64,000 nt of DNA from Chondrus crispus. Its lineage: Eukaryota > Rhodophyta > Florideophyceae > Gigartinales > Gigartinaceae. The stretch is taken from NCBI RefSeq assembly GCF_000350225.1, contig NW_005179079.1, positions 101,414 through 165,413 on the forward strand, given 5' to 3'. Shown here piece after piece: positions 30,743 through 42,224 of this stretch. The position numbers and the translations under genes were made by a program. Each line of letters begins with the position of its first letter. Position 1 is the stretch's first letter. The notes under the pieces were generated by a model. It saw only the letters and a list, made by a program, of their open reading frames with translations, ran no database searches and was not told where the DNA came from.

Positions 30743-33601
30743 CCACTCCCGGAAAAGTTGATTTGGTAAAATGTCGAGCACGCCATATACAGTGAACGGT
30801 CATTCACAATCCGTACTGTAATTTGGCGTGCACAGAACATGGGCTGTAAGCTTACCGTCGCCGCAGACGGCAAGCTTACACGGACCCATCATGCTATATG
30901 TACTACGAGATTATGCGCGCCCTTACGAGCGGGGGAGAACAATAAACAACTCGAGCAACCAACTCTACGCTACTCTAGTCTGCGAAGGCACGAGCCGGAG
31001 CCCGTTCTCACCCCTGAAGGCGCAACACCGGACCATTCAATCCCCCCTCTACTTCCCTTCTCATACTATCCTTTCTCCTTTCCCCCCCTTTTTCCGCGCG
31101 CCAATCCCGCTCTCTGATCGTACAGAGAGAAGCGCACGCGAAGCACAAGGCCCCTTTCGACGACATAAAACAGGTCGATTTCGTAATTTTGTATGTTCAG
31201 TCACGTACAGTGCATAATGGTATTTTATTCAGTTCAGGCAATTGCTCTGTGTCGCTTTCTTCGTTCGGATCAGGTGTTTCGGTGTCCACGTGTCTCCCTG
31301 GATGCCGTTTTGCCGCCAAAAAGAAACTGTAGACGAACTTTGTTGTGCCTGGTCAGTTGTTCGGGTATCAAAGCACAATCGAGCTTCCCGGCTGGCCGAA
31401 TCCTGAGACCACCCAAAACGAACTGCTCCCAAATGGCTCTGGGGATGCGTCGTCAGGCAGCACTCGTTAAAAAGCGGAACAAGCGAGACGTGGTCGAGAA
31501 GGAAAAGCGCAAAGCAGCAGCAGCAGTACTAAACGAGGGGTTGGGAGTGGCTGAAATGGTTCGAAAAATGAACATTAGCCGTGGAACTGTTGACTGCATT
31601 ACCAAATGCCTTAAGACACGCAATGATTGCTACTTGCATCGTCTGCTGAAACCGGCAGACAACAGAGCTGGAGGCCGCTGTGTGATAACGAAGGAGGAAG
31701 ACGCGTTAATCAAACAGCGTATTCGCTACGCAGCGGAAAGCGGCTTTGCATTAAACACTGCAGTGCTCCGACAAATAATGGCATCTATCGCATCAGATGG
31801 CAGGATGGGGTTTAAGGATGTCAGTCAACTACCTTCGTTGGACGCTATCCGGAGTTGGAGAGCCCGTAATCGGGACATCAAATATCGAAATGCAGAGAAT
31901 AATGAACACTCAAAATTGAACGCAGAGAACTATACGCACGTCAAAACTTTTGCGGCAGCGTTCCGAACTGTCGAACACGAACACCCACACATATTTTCCG
32001 ACCCAGACCAATTGTGGAACATGGATGAAACAGCCATATCTGCGGAGTTTGGTGAGAGAGAAAAGGTCTTCGGAGCTTCCGACACACATCATTGCGGGTT
32101 TCGATCTAAGACTGCTGGCGGATGTGGGAAGCACATAACAGCAATAGTGGCTGCTTGTGAATCAGGACGAAAGACACCCCCGTTCTTTATCGTTGCTGGC
32201 AAGAACGTAATGTCCTCATGGTTCAAGCCCCTATCGAAAAAAGAGCTCGGTTCTGCTTCTTCGCAGTACCACTGGCTCACACAGGCACCGTGGTTCCCGA
32301 AAAATGCAGTCATAATGACCTCTGAGAATGGAAGTATGGAAAAGCGACTGATGCGGTTCGCGATAGAGCACATAAATCGCTACGTTCGCAAGTGGGTTTC
32401 TAAGGAGAAGGCCTATTGTTTGACGCTGGATGGCCATTCGTCCAGAGAAGGTTAAGATTGGCTTCAATACTGCAATTTTGTTTCTTGTGCTGTAGTACAG
32501 GGGCCGGCTAACACAAGCCACTTTTTGCAGCCTTGCGATCAACTAATTAACAAGTCATTCAAAAGATCCATGCGAAAGACAAGAGACAACCTCTGCACCT
32601 TGAACTTAATCGATACAAGAACTTTAAGAATTAATTTAATGGTTGGAATGACAGGGTATTACGCGATTACGTCTTCCGATATCACAGAAAGTTTCTCTAG
32701 AGCTGGGCTATGGCCTATCTATAGCTTTCTAGATCAGTTTGAGCCAAAGAGAATCAGGAATCCAAGTTTTGAAAGGATGAAGACTCGCGTGGAGCAAACA
32801 GAAAATCATCATCTTATTACACGCCAGAACGACAGAGATCCTTTGTCCCGCCTACGAAACATATTAGACTCCGGAAAATCAGCCTCTATAGCAATACAGT
32901 CTGTGGAGATGATTTTAAAACGCCACCAAAGCGTCAACAAGATGCTTATGACTGCTGGTATGCCTAAAAAGAGGATAAGTCAGGAAGTGGATAGCGTTCA
33001 GAAGAACACTGCACTCCAGAAAGGAACGCCTGCAATATACCTCACGTACGGAGATTTCGTACAGGAGCGAAAAAAGAAGGACGTCCGAGATGCTTTACAG
33101 GAAAAGTAGAAGGTGGCAAAGAAGCAGGCAAGGAGTCACAAAAAGGAACTACAACGCTAGAAGCGTTTGAGAGGCCAGCAGGTGCGTGGTGGCAAAAAGG
33201 TGGAGAAATTCAAGGCCAAAGAAGTATCATGGGGCGATGTAAAGCTAACAAGCATCTGTGTGAAGCGTAGAAAGACGCTTCTACGCGGAGATGCAGTCTC
33301 CCGAACGTGGCCAAGGTTATTCCTGCAAACGAAAGCAACGCGGTGACTGCCCTTATTACCCTTTCTGCGCGAGAACAAATTACCAAATCGACCCGTAGCG
33401 GTACAGCAGAATTATCTGATCGAAAAGTGGTAAAGATTAGACTAATGTCCTTCATAGATGGCTTTACTTTTCAATATCTCTCCTGCGGCATCCAGCAATG
33501 AACATACCTCACTGTGCAAACTTTGACCGTTTTTGGATGGCAGGAAGTACTTTTCTTTAATTTTATGAAAGTAGTTACCAAATCAACCTTTCCGGGAGTG
33601 A
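30743..33601 (+). mobile_element. pogo-like (Tc1/mariner superfamily) element 1
   Basis: The left end CCACTCCCGGAAAAGTTGAT is matched by the inverted right end ending CCGGGAGTGA. The inverted match covers about 26 bp with one interior difference. Both ends are flanked by TA (30,741-30,742 and 33,602-33,603), the target duplication of this superfamily. The 2.86-kb interior encodes a DDE_1-type transposase. A 15-bp hairpin with one mismatch lies at 30,845-30,880. Confidence 0.88.
31433..33160 (+). pseudogene. pogo/DDE_1 transposase with three in-frame stops
   Basis: The frame is continuous through 32,455, 32,525-33,109 and beyond. Residues near the start are basic (KKRNKRDVVEKEKRK), followed by a helix-turn-helix (LGVAEMVRKMNISRGTV). 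Catalytic motifs are NMDET near 32,020, LDGH near 32,427 and SHFLQPCDQ near 32,517: the three acidic residues of the DDE_1 (CENP-B/pogo/jerky) family. Stops are TAA at 32,453, between the second and third catalytic blocks, and TAG at 33,107 and 33,158 in the basic tail; both TAGs are one C-to-T step from CAG. I chose the Met at 31,433 (MALGMRRQ) because the preceding 80 residues are not family-like. It would excise and reinsert the element at TA. Confidence 0.85.
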
Positions 33602-36098
33602 TACGCCACGGTTTCCTCTTCCAGCTTAGATTTTAGAACTCTATGAAAGGCTGAGTTCGTGTGGGCTTAGAGGATTAGGCTCACCCATTATCAACCGAAC
33701 ATCCACAAAATATCAACGAGAAGTATTTCCTCCGAACGAACTAGCCGATCTAGTGTTCACCTCTGACAGGCTGTCCCCCACGCCCATCGGGGGGTACCTT
33801 CGGACATCGGTGAGTAGGTGTCCAATCCGAGTTGCATTTTAAAGGGGTGCTCCTGACGAGCACCTATCAAGCTATCTAATCAGCTTTACAGTGTAACAGC
33901 TGTGAGGCGGGGTTTTTTGCCACAAGCTTCTCTATTGATCCCGGTCTTGCAGTGAACAGTTCTGCACCCGCCAGATGTATTAGTACTTTAAGCAATGGGC
34001 TGACAGTGCTGTCAGCACTCAAACGTTGTGGTCTCGCAAATTCCGATTAAGAGCCACAGGTGATCCGAATTTCAAAGCAACCGGCCACCCTGTGCAACAT
34101 TGTCCTGCTTATTTTTGCGGGGGAAGCACAGGCACTGTTCCGAATCAGGACGTATACCCGTACCCCGCGGTACGACAGGTTTTCATGGGGATCTAGTTCC
34201 TTTAAGTTTAGGTACTGGACTATCCGCTGACCAATAGCTTGGCTGCATCAGAATGACAGTTTTCTCAACTACGTACGTCCACGGAGCCATCGCAATGAAG
34301 CCGTCAAGGAGTTCTTTGAAAACCAGTAATCATCACCGGTATACCGTAGATGTCGATACTCCATATGAAAGACCCCTTTTTACTTGCGTTTGGAGAGTGA
34401 TCTTTCGCATCGACGGACGCAGAACTCCAGGCAAACCACGAAACATGAGCAACGAGATATCGCTAACGTGGTACATATTTCCAACATAAGGAATTAATCC
34501 AGAATACTCTCATTCCAAAACTTGGGGGGTGCGTGGCTCTGAAGCAAAAGGAAGTTGCAATGCGACGAACTCGTTATTTCCTCGGAGTATGTGACTCTTG
34601 TATCATTTAGAAGACACGCAATTTGACTCGAAAGACTGCCTCTGGCTGTTCGGCGGTTTTGTATGGTCTGCCTCACTTGCACGTGGCTTCAAGCAATGAG
34701 CATCGATTGTCCATCACAGATCTTGCAAATTATTCCCATCATTCTATTGGATGATACGGCCATCACTCGAGTCCTGAGATCTCCCAGCTCTTGAGACTAC
34801 GTTTTGCCTCCTCGCGGACCAGTCGTGTCAATGTTTCTACAGGGACATTGGAAGAGACTCCGAAGCACCTTCTTGGTCGGGTTGGTCATGTGATTCTCGG
34901 CTTCCATGAATCTCGTCAACGTCTGCATTGAGAAATGTTAAATTTGCGCGAGCCAAGCTCAGTGCGAAAAAGCGTTCGAAGTCACTAAAATAGCCATTCA
35001 TTCTACAGTACAGGATCTGTCCTATTATCTGTACTACAAATGTTTGTTCTTTTCGACTCTGGATCGACTTGATTCCCTCGTTGGGGCGTATCCCCGACAA
35101 GTTGGTCTTTAAGCGTGATGAACAGGACCATTAGTGCACGAGCTTCAATAAGAATCACCTGCCCATGGCGCCCTATCGATATGCCTTAGTTACGTGTATT
35201 ATCGGGAAATGTACGTTTTCGACCAGCTTTTCTGAAGACCCTTTGTGGAGTGGTGCCGTCTCAGCTGTACGAGTGAAAATGCGTGAGACACATCACAGCA
35301 ATTCTTGGCGGATAATGTGTAGCCTGTGGCCGCATAATATATCCACGAGATCCTCGATACTATTCTCAGACTGGCAATATCATGTGCAAGTATTTGTGAG
35401 GCATGCCAATGCTTGGAACACGGAGAACGGATGCAGTTGTGGCTTGTTTAGCCTCTTGTTGCAAACAGAACGAAATTGAATCACCCGAAAGGAATCATGC
35501 GGTGAATGAAGAGTATATTTTACGGCTATACTAGGATACTGCGTCGCCGCGCGAGAACTAAACATTTGAATTGATAGAAGCTGCTAGAAGTGGTACTAGC
35601 ACGGAGCTGACGAGAAGCAGTATGTATCTATAACACCGGATGGCCTCTCCTCCGGTAGAAAGAATCGAGTCTTGACTCTTTCCTGGCAAGATGTTTGTCG
35701 AGTCAGCCTGCTGATATTTGTTCAAGCTGAAACCTTGATCTGTGTGCGTGTATGGCACATTCGAATAAGAATTCGAAACTAAGGGGATGCGAAACACATG
35801 CCTCCTCTATTATGACAATAAAATCAATTTTGAATTAATTTATGGCGATAGGGTGACATAATCCGTTCCCGGTTTCCTTTTCCACTCTCAGTGGATAAAC
35901 CCCTGCAGTGTAGCGGTACTGTGCCCGAGAAAAAAATTAGCATAGATCACTATGCGCTAATTATGGAATTATATACAAAGCAGTATCTAGATTCGCATCG
36001 CGGTCATTCGTCTCCGACGAACTTTAAATAATAATACCGGAGTTCATGTCTTTAGGCAATCGCCTGGAAGAAAATGAATTTCTGTACATCAGAAAGGA

Positions 36099-36134
36099 AT
36101 TTAGATCGTCATGACCCGTCATGACGATCTAAAT
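36099..36134. repeat. Perfect 17-bp hairpin with 2-base loop
   Basis: Arms 36,099-36,115 and 36,118-36,134 are exact inverse copies, nearly a continuous 36-bp palindrome. No gene is nearby. Confidence 0.97.
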
Positions 36135-36949
36135 GGGTTTCCTGTCAAAAGAGCCACACTCCATTCACAAGAAGGCACTACGCATGTTTCGAGACAGGTC
36201 TTCCCAAAACAAAATACTCTATCATTGCACTCTCATCGTTTGGCTTTCATATGAGCTCTCTATAGTAGTGTACGCTGCAATGCAACCGTTCGTTGGGCTG
36301 TATAACTATATGCACTGTATTGAAAAGAGAAAATCACACCCAGCAACAATTCTATGACATGAAAAGGCCACCCTTCGCATCTCACTCAACTCCTAGGATA
36401 ATCATCGGAGCTGCTTGCCTTACTAGAAAAAAAAATTATCTCAGTTGCGGTAAGCGAGTCAGACAGGCATCTAAGAAGTTGTGCCATAAGGCGCATTTTA
36501 CTGTAAGCGCTTTCTGTTTACTACTTTTTGAGCCAGCAGTACTCTGCATGAGGGAAGAGATGAACATCATCACACACCTGCACTGCAAAAGCCTAGTGAA
36601 ATTACAGCATCTTTGCTTTATTCGCATGCGGCCTGCCGGAGGGGGGGTAATTTTATCAATGCATGACGGCTCGACTGGAGTCGTGTACTATCTACAGGTA
36701 CCGATCCAGTTACGCGACCCTATTCCCATGATGCCGTCATCACAGGATTCTTATCTTCTGCTTCAAGTAATTGAAGAGCAGGTGGGGGGCTGCTGGTGCA
36801 TGAGTATATGAAACACGGGTTGTACGACATGTTCTATCTGTAACAGATTGGTATTTCGGATTCGCTGTCTGAATCCAACGACTATTCTAGTGACTGCGGG
36901 CACCGGAAGTGCGATGTTGCATCAAAAACATTCACAAGAAGCCAAGCGT

Positions 36950-37007
36950 GATGATAAAACTGTATTCAAAGACGGGTCAAGAAGTCTTTGAGTACAGCTT
37001 TATCATC
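36950..37007. repeat. 24-bp hairpin with two differences
   Basis: Arms 36,950-36,973 and 36,984-37,007 match inversely at 22 of 24 positions. Both differences are transitions that would still allow G-U pairing in RNA. The loop is 10 bases. Confidence 0.93.
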
Positions 37008-39655
37008 CTGGTAAGGCAAGTAGCAGTGCAAATTACACAAATCACGTGGATGGGCTCGTAAAGTCACGAACAACTCCTCGCACTAGAAAGGCATATTGGC
37101 ACAAATAGTACAAGCCGACTCTCTCAGGGGAAGCCATCGAACGACTTGTTACAGCAGAAGGCCCTGTATGGACACATTATCACATTGCTCAATATGTCAT
37201 TTGCGTCTAAGTTGCTTTAACAAGCAACAACTACAACCATGGAATATGCATGTGCACATTAGCACAGTACTTCGAGATATGCAAAAAGGTTGCAGAATGT
37301 GTGGTACGGACGTAGCGTGGGGACTCTAAGGAGCAACATTTCAAATCGATAGTGGTTGGTATGATCTATTCTGGAAAAATTTTGTCAGTGAGAAGGTGAT
37401 GCCACTGTTTTGAATTTGAGGAAGACCAATTCGTATTCGAGTACGGTAAGACTACTGTTGCTATCATTGGTAAAGTATAAACCTGTGATAACACCGGAAA
37501 TAGGTGGACTCATGAGGCATGCCTCCTCCAACTGATCGCCTCCGACGATATCGAGAGCAAACTTTCAGTCGCGTTGTGCTCTCACAGGTGTCACATGGTC
37601 AAAGACGGAAGCAACTTTTTTCCAAGGAATGCCCAATCCAGCAAAATGTAGAAGCACTCTTATTGCGGGTGGCACAAGAGGCGGATGGTGGACACGCTGT
37701 TTCCAGGAGCCGCTTCTACTCCACTGAAATGGCCGGCGAGAAATTTTGACGGGATGAATATCGTGTTGCCGCTCTCTGAAACCATTGCGTGTGCTTTGAG
37801 AATATGGGGAGCACATGTTTTGTACTGTGCGAACCCGTGTTCCACACCAAATTCGATGAGGTGATAAAGCGAAACAGGGACAAATGGACGCGGGCAAGGT
37901 GCGCAGCACTAGTGGTTGGGAACCTAAAAAACGTGCTGTCAAGGCCATAAAAAGTGGGCGGATACATGCAGTTGGACGCTAGCATGATGTCATGAGATGG
38001 TGATTGAAACAGAGGCTGTGCGGTGTTGCGATAACCTTGAGGGGAAAGGATCCCTTCGTGCGTCCACGCAAACCATGGTAGAGGAGATATCGCGGAGCTT
38101 TAGTGGGGGATGCAGAGAGGGTGGGATACGGTAAGGATATACCAGTGGAGCTTTAGTGGCAGTCTGCAATAAATGACAAAGGGGCCCCACGTGACTCCCC
38201 GTCGATGAAAAGGGTGTGGCCGGCTGTGAAACTCGTTTTACTCCCGTCGTGGGTTCAGATGTGAGGCAGGGCATAGGGTGTCTTCGACGATGACACGACC
38301 TCCGACAGAAAAAAATCAGTTCACGTGGATGACCCCGCGATGAGTTGCTGATACGGAATGACAGCTGTGGGATGGTTGACGGACGTTTATGACGATACAG
38401 TCAGCAAGGCAAGCGGAGCGGAGTGTCATTCCGAGAGAGGAGACAAACAACTCGAAGTTAGTCAGTGGCGTGTGAGTGGACGAGGACAAGCAACGCGGCC
38501 AGCATCTCTGGCGTTGGAGAAGCGACGGGATTCTCTCCTTGGCCGAGCGAGGAGGAGAAATGAGAGGATAAGACGACGTCATGAAGCAATGGGGCTTGAA
38601 GGGGGCGGTGAATTCAAATGAAACGACAGAGAGCAACGTGGCGTCTATGTGACGACCCATCGCCACGCGCTTATACCACAAAGTCGAAAAATAAGCATTA
38701 AGACGCTTACCACGCTACCGTACGCGCCGTGGCTCTCATGTCCTTCACGTCCACCACGCTCCCGTGAGTCCCATTCCCCGCTCTCCGCGCGTTGACTCTC
38801 AACCTTACATCCGCCCCCTTCCATGTGGGATTCGGGTGCACATGCAGCCAAAATTGCGGTCCACGACACCAACGATTCCCTGCGTTCGACACATTTTCAT
38901 CGACACGAACTTTTGATTGCTGCTCGCATGAGAGGTACAGTGCCAAGGGTACAGTACTGTGACCTTCGCCCCAATGCTACATTTCTTGTTTTGTCTGTCC
39001 AGCTAACCGCCTCGCTATGGTGGCCCGAAATTCACTTCCACATTGCTTTATTGCCGACACCACTCTGCTCCCAATCTCTACTTAGAACGCCCCGTTAATC
39101 GCATTACTTTGCCAACGGGGGCAACTCTCGTCGCCGTCCTGATCCTCATTCTCTCCCTCGTGCCTTTGATCGCTACTGTATACAACAACCCTTCCTTTAT
39201 ATTTAGACTATACCGTCCTCTTTTCTCCATAGCTCCACGCTTCGTATCACGACGCGTCGGCTAAATCTAGTATTACGTAGGAAAGTCCCGTTTCCACGGC
39301 ACCACGGCGATTTTTCTTGCAGTTAGTTTCAACTGACCTCTCCTAATCAGCTTTCGCATAATTGACCTTCGTGTCAAACCCAAGTCCCAAACAGCACCTG
39401 GAAATGATTCGAACAACTAGACTACAGTAAGGAAGTGGTCGCATCCATCACAGTACGTGACGGACAGCCGCGCAACGATACATTACGGAAGCCTCATTTC
39501 AAGCTCCGGAAGCAGGGGGTGTACAAGCAATGCATTGATCACAACGAACAAACGTGCCGCTTCTCCCACTACTTTTATCCTTGTTGATTTTCTTCTCTCT
39601 TTCATCAGATCCCAGCCCTTGCTATAAACATATTCGACTTTGTCGTAATCACCGA

Positions 39656-39663
39656 TATAAAAG
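39656..39663 (+). promoter_or_regulatory. TATA-like box of gene A
   Basis: TATAAAAG, about 105-112 bp before the gene A ATG. A second TATAAA lies at 39,623. TATA-like boxes at similar distance precede genes B, C, D and E. Confidence 0.6.
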
Positions 39664-39767
39664 TCACTTGCTCTCTTTGTCCAACACGCCAATACCACCG
39701 TGCCGCAACGCTCATCTGCGACCCATCTTCTATGCTCACTCTCTCCCCTGCTCCGTTGACACGCATT

Positions 39768-41111
39768 ATGACGACCCTGAGGCACGTCTTCGTCTTCACC
39801 CTCTCCCTTTCCCTTTCCTTGTCGCCAGTCGCATTCTCCCACTCCATGATGACGCACCCACAAAGCACGTCCCCAAGAGTAAGTGCCGCAAACCCGCGTT
39901 TCCACATCCTGACCCTCATCACGCAACCGCCTCGGCCTCGACACCCCATATCACTCGACTAACCTCTCCCTCTCCACACTCCCCTTCCCCCCCAGGTATG
40001 TCGTCTCGGCGGTAACCCAAACCCGGGCACCTGCCCGGGCCCGTGCGACCTGACGGCAATCGAGGGCCGGTTCGCCAACTTTGACAGCCCGGAAAACCCC
40101 GCGGCGCGGTACTCGCGCGGGCAGCGCGTAACCATCAAGTACCAGCGCAACAACCACGGTCCGGGGGGCTTTGTGCGGCACACGCTGGTCCCCATCAGCC
40201 AAATGATGAACAAGGCCGTGCACACGCGAAACGCATTTGAGTACAGCTGCTTCGGCGCGACCCCCGTGATCGCGACTGCCGAGGACCGCAAGGTGGACAA
40301 GTGGGGTTTCTCGATGGTGGGCAACGACGGCAAGACGACGCGCGTGGGGTACTACAAGTCGACGATCACGATCCCGTCCGTGGTGCCCGACGGCAAGTAC
40401 GTCTTGGGCTGGGTGTGGTACGGCGGGACAGGGGGCGAGACGTCCGACACGCCTTACACCGAGGAGCCGTGGTGGAAGGGGTACTTCGGCGACTACTGGT
40501 CGTGCTCCTTTGTCGAGGTCTCCGGTGGCGCGCCGCTGCAGCGCGAGTACTACCCCGTGTTCCACAACGACATGCAAAAGTTCTCCGCCGACGGGTGCAT
40601 GGCTGCCAACGACGCGCCCGGCGTGTGCATCCGCGAGCCGTGCGTCGTGGAGGGTTCGTACCGGCCGCCGCGCCCGTTCCGCGACGGGGCCGTCCCGGGC
40701 GCGCTGACGCCGGAGCACTTTGGCGGCGCGTCGGCCGACGCGGTGCCGGGCGGCGCGGAGCCGCCTGCGCCAGCGCCGGCGGTAGAGCCGGCGACGCCTA
40801 GCCCGGCCGGCGCGGCATCCGGCTCGTATGGGGACATGGACGGGCGCAGCGGGGAGACGAGGCTGTCGAGCGTGGAGACGATGCGACGCATGCGGGCCTG
40901 CATGTGCCTGGCGAGCGGGGCGCGGTGCGGCGGGGGACGGGCGAAGCGCACGGGCCGCGTGTGCCGGAGGCGGATAGCGGCGAAGGCGCAGCCGGCGCTG
41001 TGCAGGAAGCGGTGCTGCGAGTTCTGCGCGCTGCGGTTCCGGGGCGCGATGGAGAGACGGCGAAGAAAGGTATGCGCGTACAGGGTCGTCAGGGCGACGT
41101 GCGCGAAGTAG
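39768..41111 (+). CDS. LPMO-like secreted protein A, two exons
   Basis: Exons 39,768-39,878 and 39,996-41,111 give 408 residues; the intron is 117 bp, phase 0, GT-AG (AAGA|GTAAGT, polypyrimidine-AG). Residues 1-24 are a signal peptide (Ser/Leu-rich core). Cleavage would leave His25 as the mature N-terminus (HSMMTHPQSTSP). Exon 2: CRLGGNPNPGTCPGPCD, then NNHGPGGFVRHT with His91, SCFGA, KWGFS, GWVWYGGTGG, and DYWSC with Tyr204. His25, His91 and Tyr204 fit the copper histidine brace and axial Tyr of LPMOs (compare Y-x-x-C in AA9 and AA11). An Ala/Pro-rich linker (about 285-325) leads to a ten-Cys module (339-405). Expected role: extracellular copper-dependent oxidative attack on, or binding of, a wall polysaccharide; the substrate is unknown. 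Third positions are very GC-rich. The Met at 39,768 was chosen over 39,732 because it starts the hydrophobic segment. Confidence 0.85.
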
Positions 41112-41146
41112 CGCGGGGTTGCGGGAAAGGCTTAACTGAATAGATT

Positions 41147-41679
41147 TGTGTAAATGTTGACTTTTGCGTTGGAGAGGATGTGAGGTGTAGAAGAGCAGGC
41201 AGTGCAACGGGAGATGTTTGTTGACGCGTGGGACGAGCGATGGGCTGTGCAGTTGTAAGGCATTGTAATGTGGGCTAAAGACGCACTAACTGTACAATTA
41301 GCACCGTATTGTACAGGAATGCAGTAATACTTTCTCTTAAGCACACTATGCTCGCTTCCAAGTTCGCAGCGAGGTTAGCGTGCCTACTGCTTTCTGTTCT
41401 GTACATGCTCAACTACATGCATGTGTGTAAAGGTTGACTTATTGCGTAGGGGAGGATGCGAGGAGTGGAAGAGCAGGCGGTGCGAAGGGAGATGTTTGTT
41501 GACGCGTGGGACGAGCGATGAGCTGTGCAGTGGAAAAGCATTGTAGTGTGTGCTAAAGACGCACTAACTGTACAGTTGGCACAGTGTAGTATTGTGCAGT
41601 AGTACAGTAATACTCTCTACTAAGCACACTATGCTCGCTTCCAAGTTCGCAGCGAGGTTAGTGTGCTAATGCTTTCTGA
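41147..41679 (+). repeat. Tandem duplication of the gene A 3' flank, with a conserved hairpin
   Basis: The segment 41,147-41,396 is repeated at 41,424-41,679 (offset about 277 bp) with perhaps 80-85% identity by eye. Both copies end in a hairpin: AGCACACTA and CTCGCT pair with AGCGAG and TAGTGTGCT in copy 2, and copy 1 has one changed position in the outer stem. Only the 3' flank is doubled, with no coding sequence between the copies. I infer that either a former tandem gene copy was lost or the noncoding unit itself was duplicated. The hairpin may be a transcript-end structure. Confidence 0.85.
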
Positions 41680-42224
41680 TCCGCACACCCCGGATGTTCA
41701 CGCCAGTCGAGTTGCTGACAAGTCCACTGTGCAAAAGACGCGTGATCTGTACCAACTGTGCAGCTAGGGCCCGGTACATGCTGTACACGCGCGCTAGAGG
41801 CCGGACGCCGGCGACGGCTCCGGACCCTAATGAAGGATCCTTCGCCGTCCCTCCACCAGAGAGACCGAGGCATCGTTCTCGTCACTAGTGTACAAAGCAG
41901 GCGGCGAGAATTGAATTGACGGAAATCCTTCTCTAATCAACGCGATGCACAGACGTACACGTACAGAGAGTAGAGGCTACCACGTTAGGCGCTCCATTGA
42001 CGATTGCCCGCAGACTTGTTCCGCATCTCGTGCCAAGTGCTCACGTGTAAACACGTGTGCTGTACGCTATTGATCTACTGTGCTCTCTTCAGATGTGCAC
42101 TTGTAGGATACAGCATCGAGTGTTTGCTATTCCTTTACTGTCGTCCTGAAGAGAGGGGTGCGCGGTCACCGCAAAGAGTCTACATTATGTACAGCCCACG
42201 TTCTCGTAATCTCTACCTTTCACC
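41680..42224. other. Intergenic stretch between converging genes A and B
   Basis: About 540 bp with no ORF worth calling. Genes A and B converge on this stretch, so both transcripts must end within 41,112-42,224. Confidence 0.6.

Larger units (their letters stand above)
33604..39600. other. Six-kilobase AT-rich region without a supported gene
   Basis: Only short ORFs occur. The longest, 36,293-36,811 (172 residues), has no domain and ordinary noncoding composition. A minus-strand patch near 37,660-37,950 is coding-like in broken frames but not recognisable. Two notable hairpins are listed separately (36,099-36,134 and 36,950-37,007). GC rises from about 38,300 toward gene A. Confidence 0.6.

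Noticed and set aside
36293..36811. 172-residue ORF in AT-rich DNA
   Set aside because: No domain, no codon bias, no upstream or downstream support.
37565..37985. Minus-strand coding-like patch
   Set aside because: Overlapping broken frames without a recognisable motif; could be an old gene remnant but cannot be named.
40149..40185. The second His in VRHT as the copper ligand
   Set aside because: Gene C has Leu at this place, whereas the His in NNHG is invariant in all five genes.
39951..41207. 418-residue ORF on the minus strand
   Set aside because: It is antisense to exon 2 of gene A, Arg/Ala/His-rich from GC-rich codons, and has no start context or domain; the plus-strand family conservation explains the sequence.
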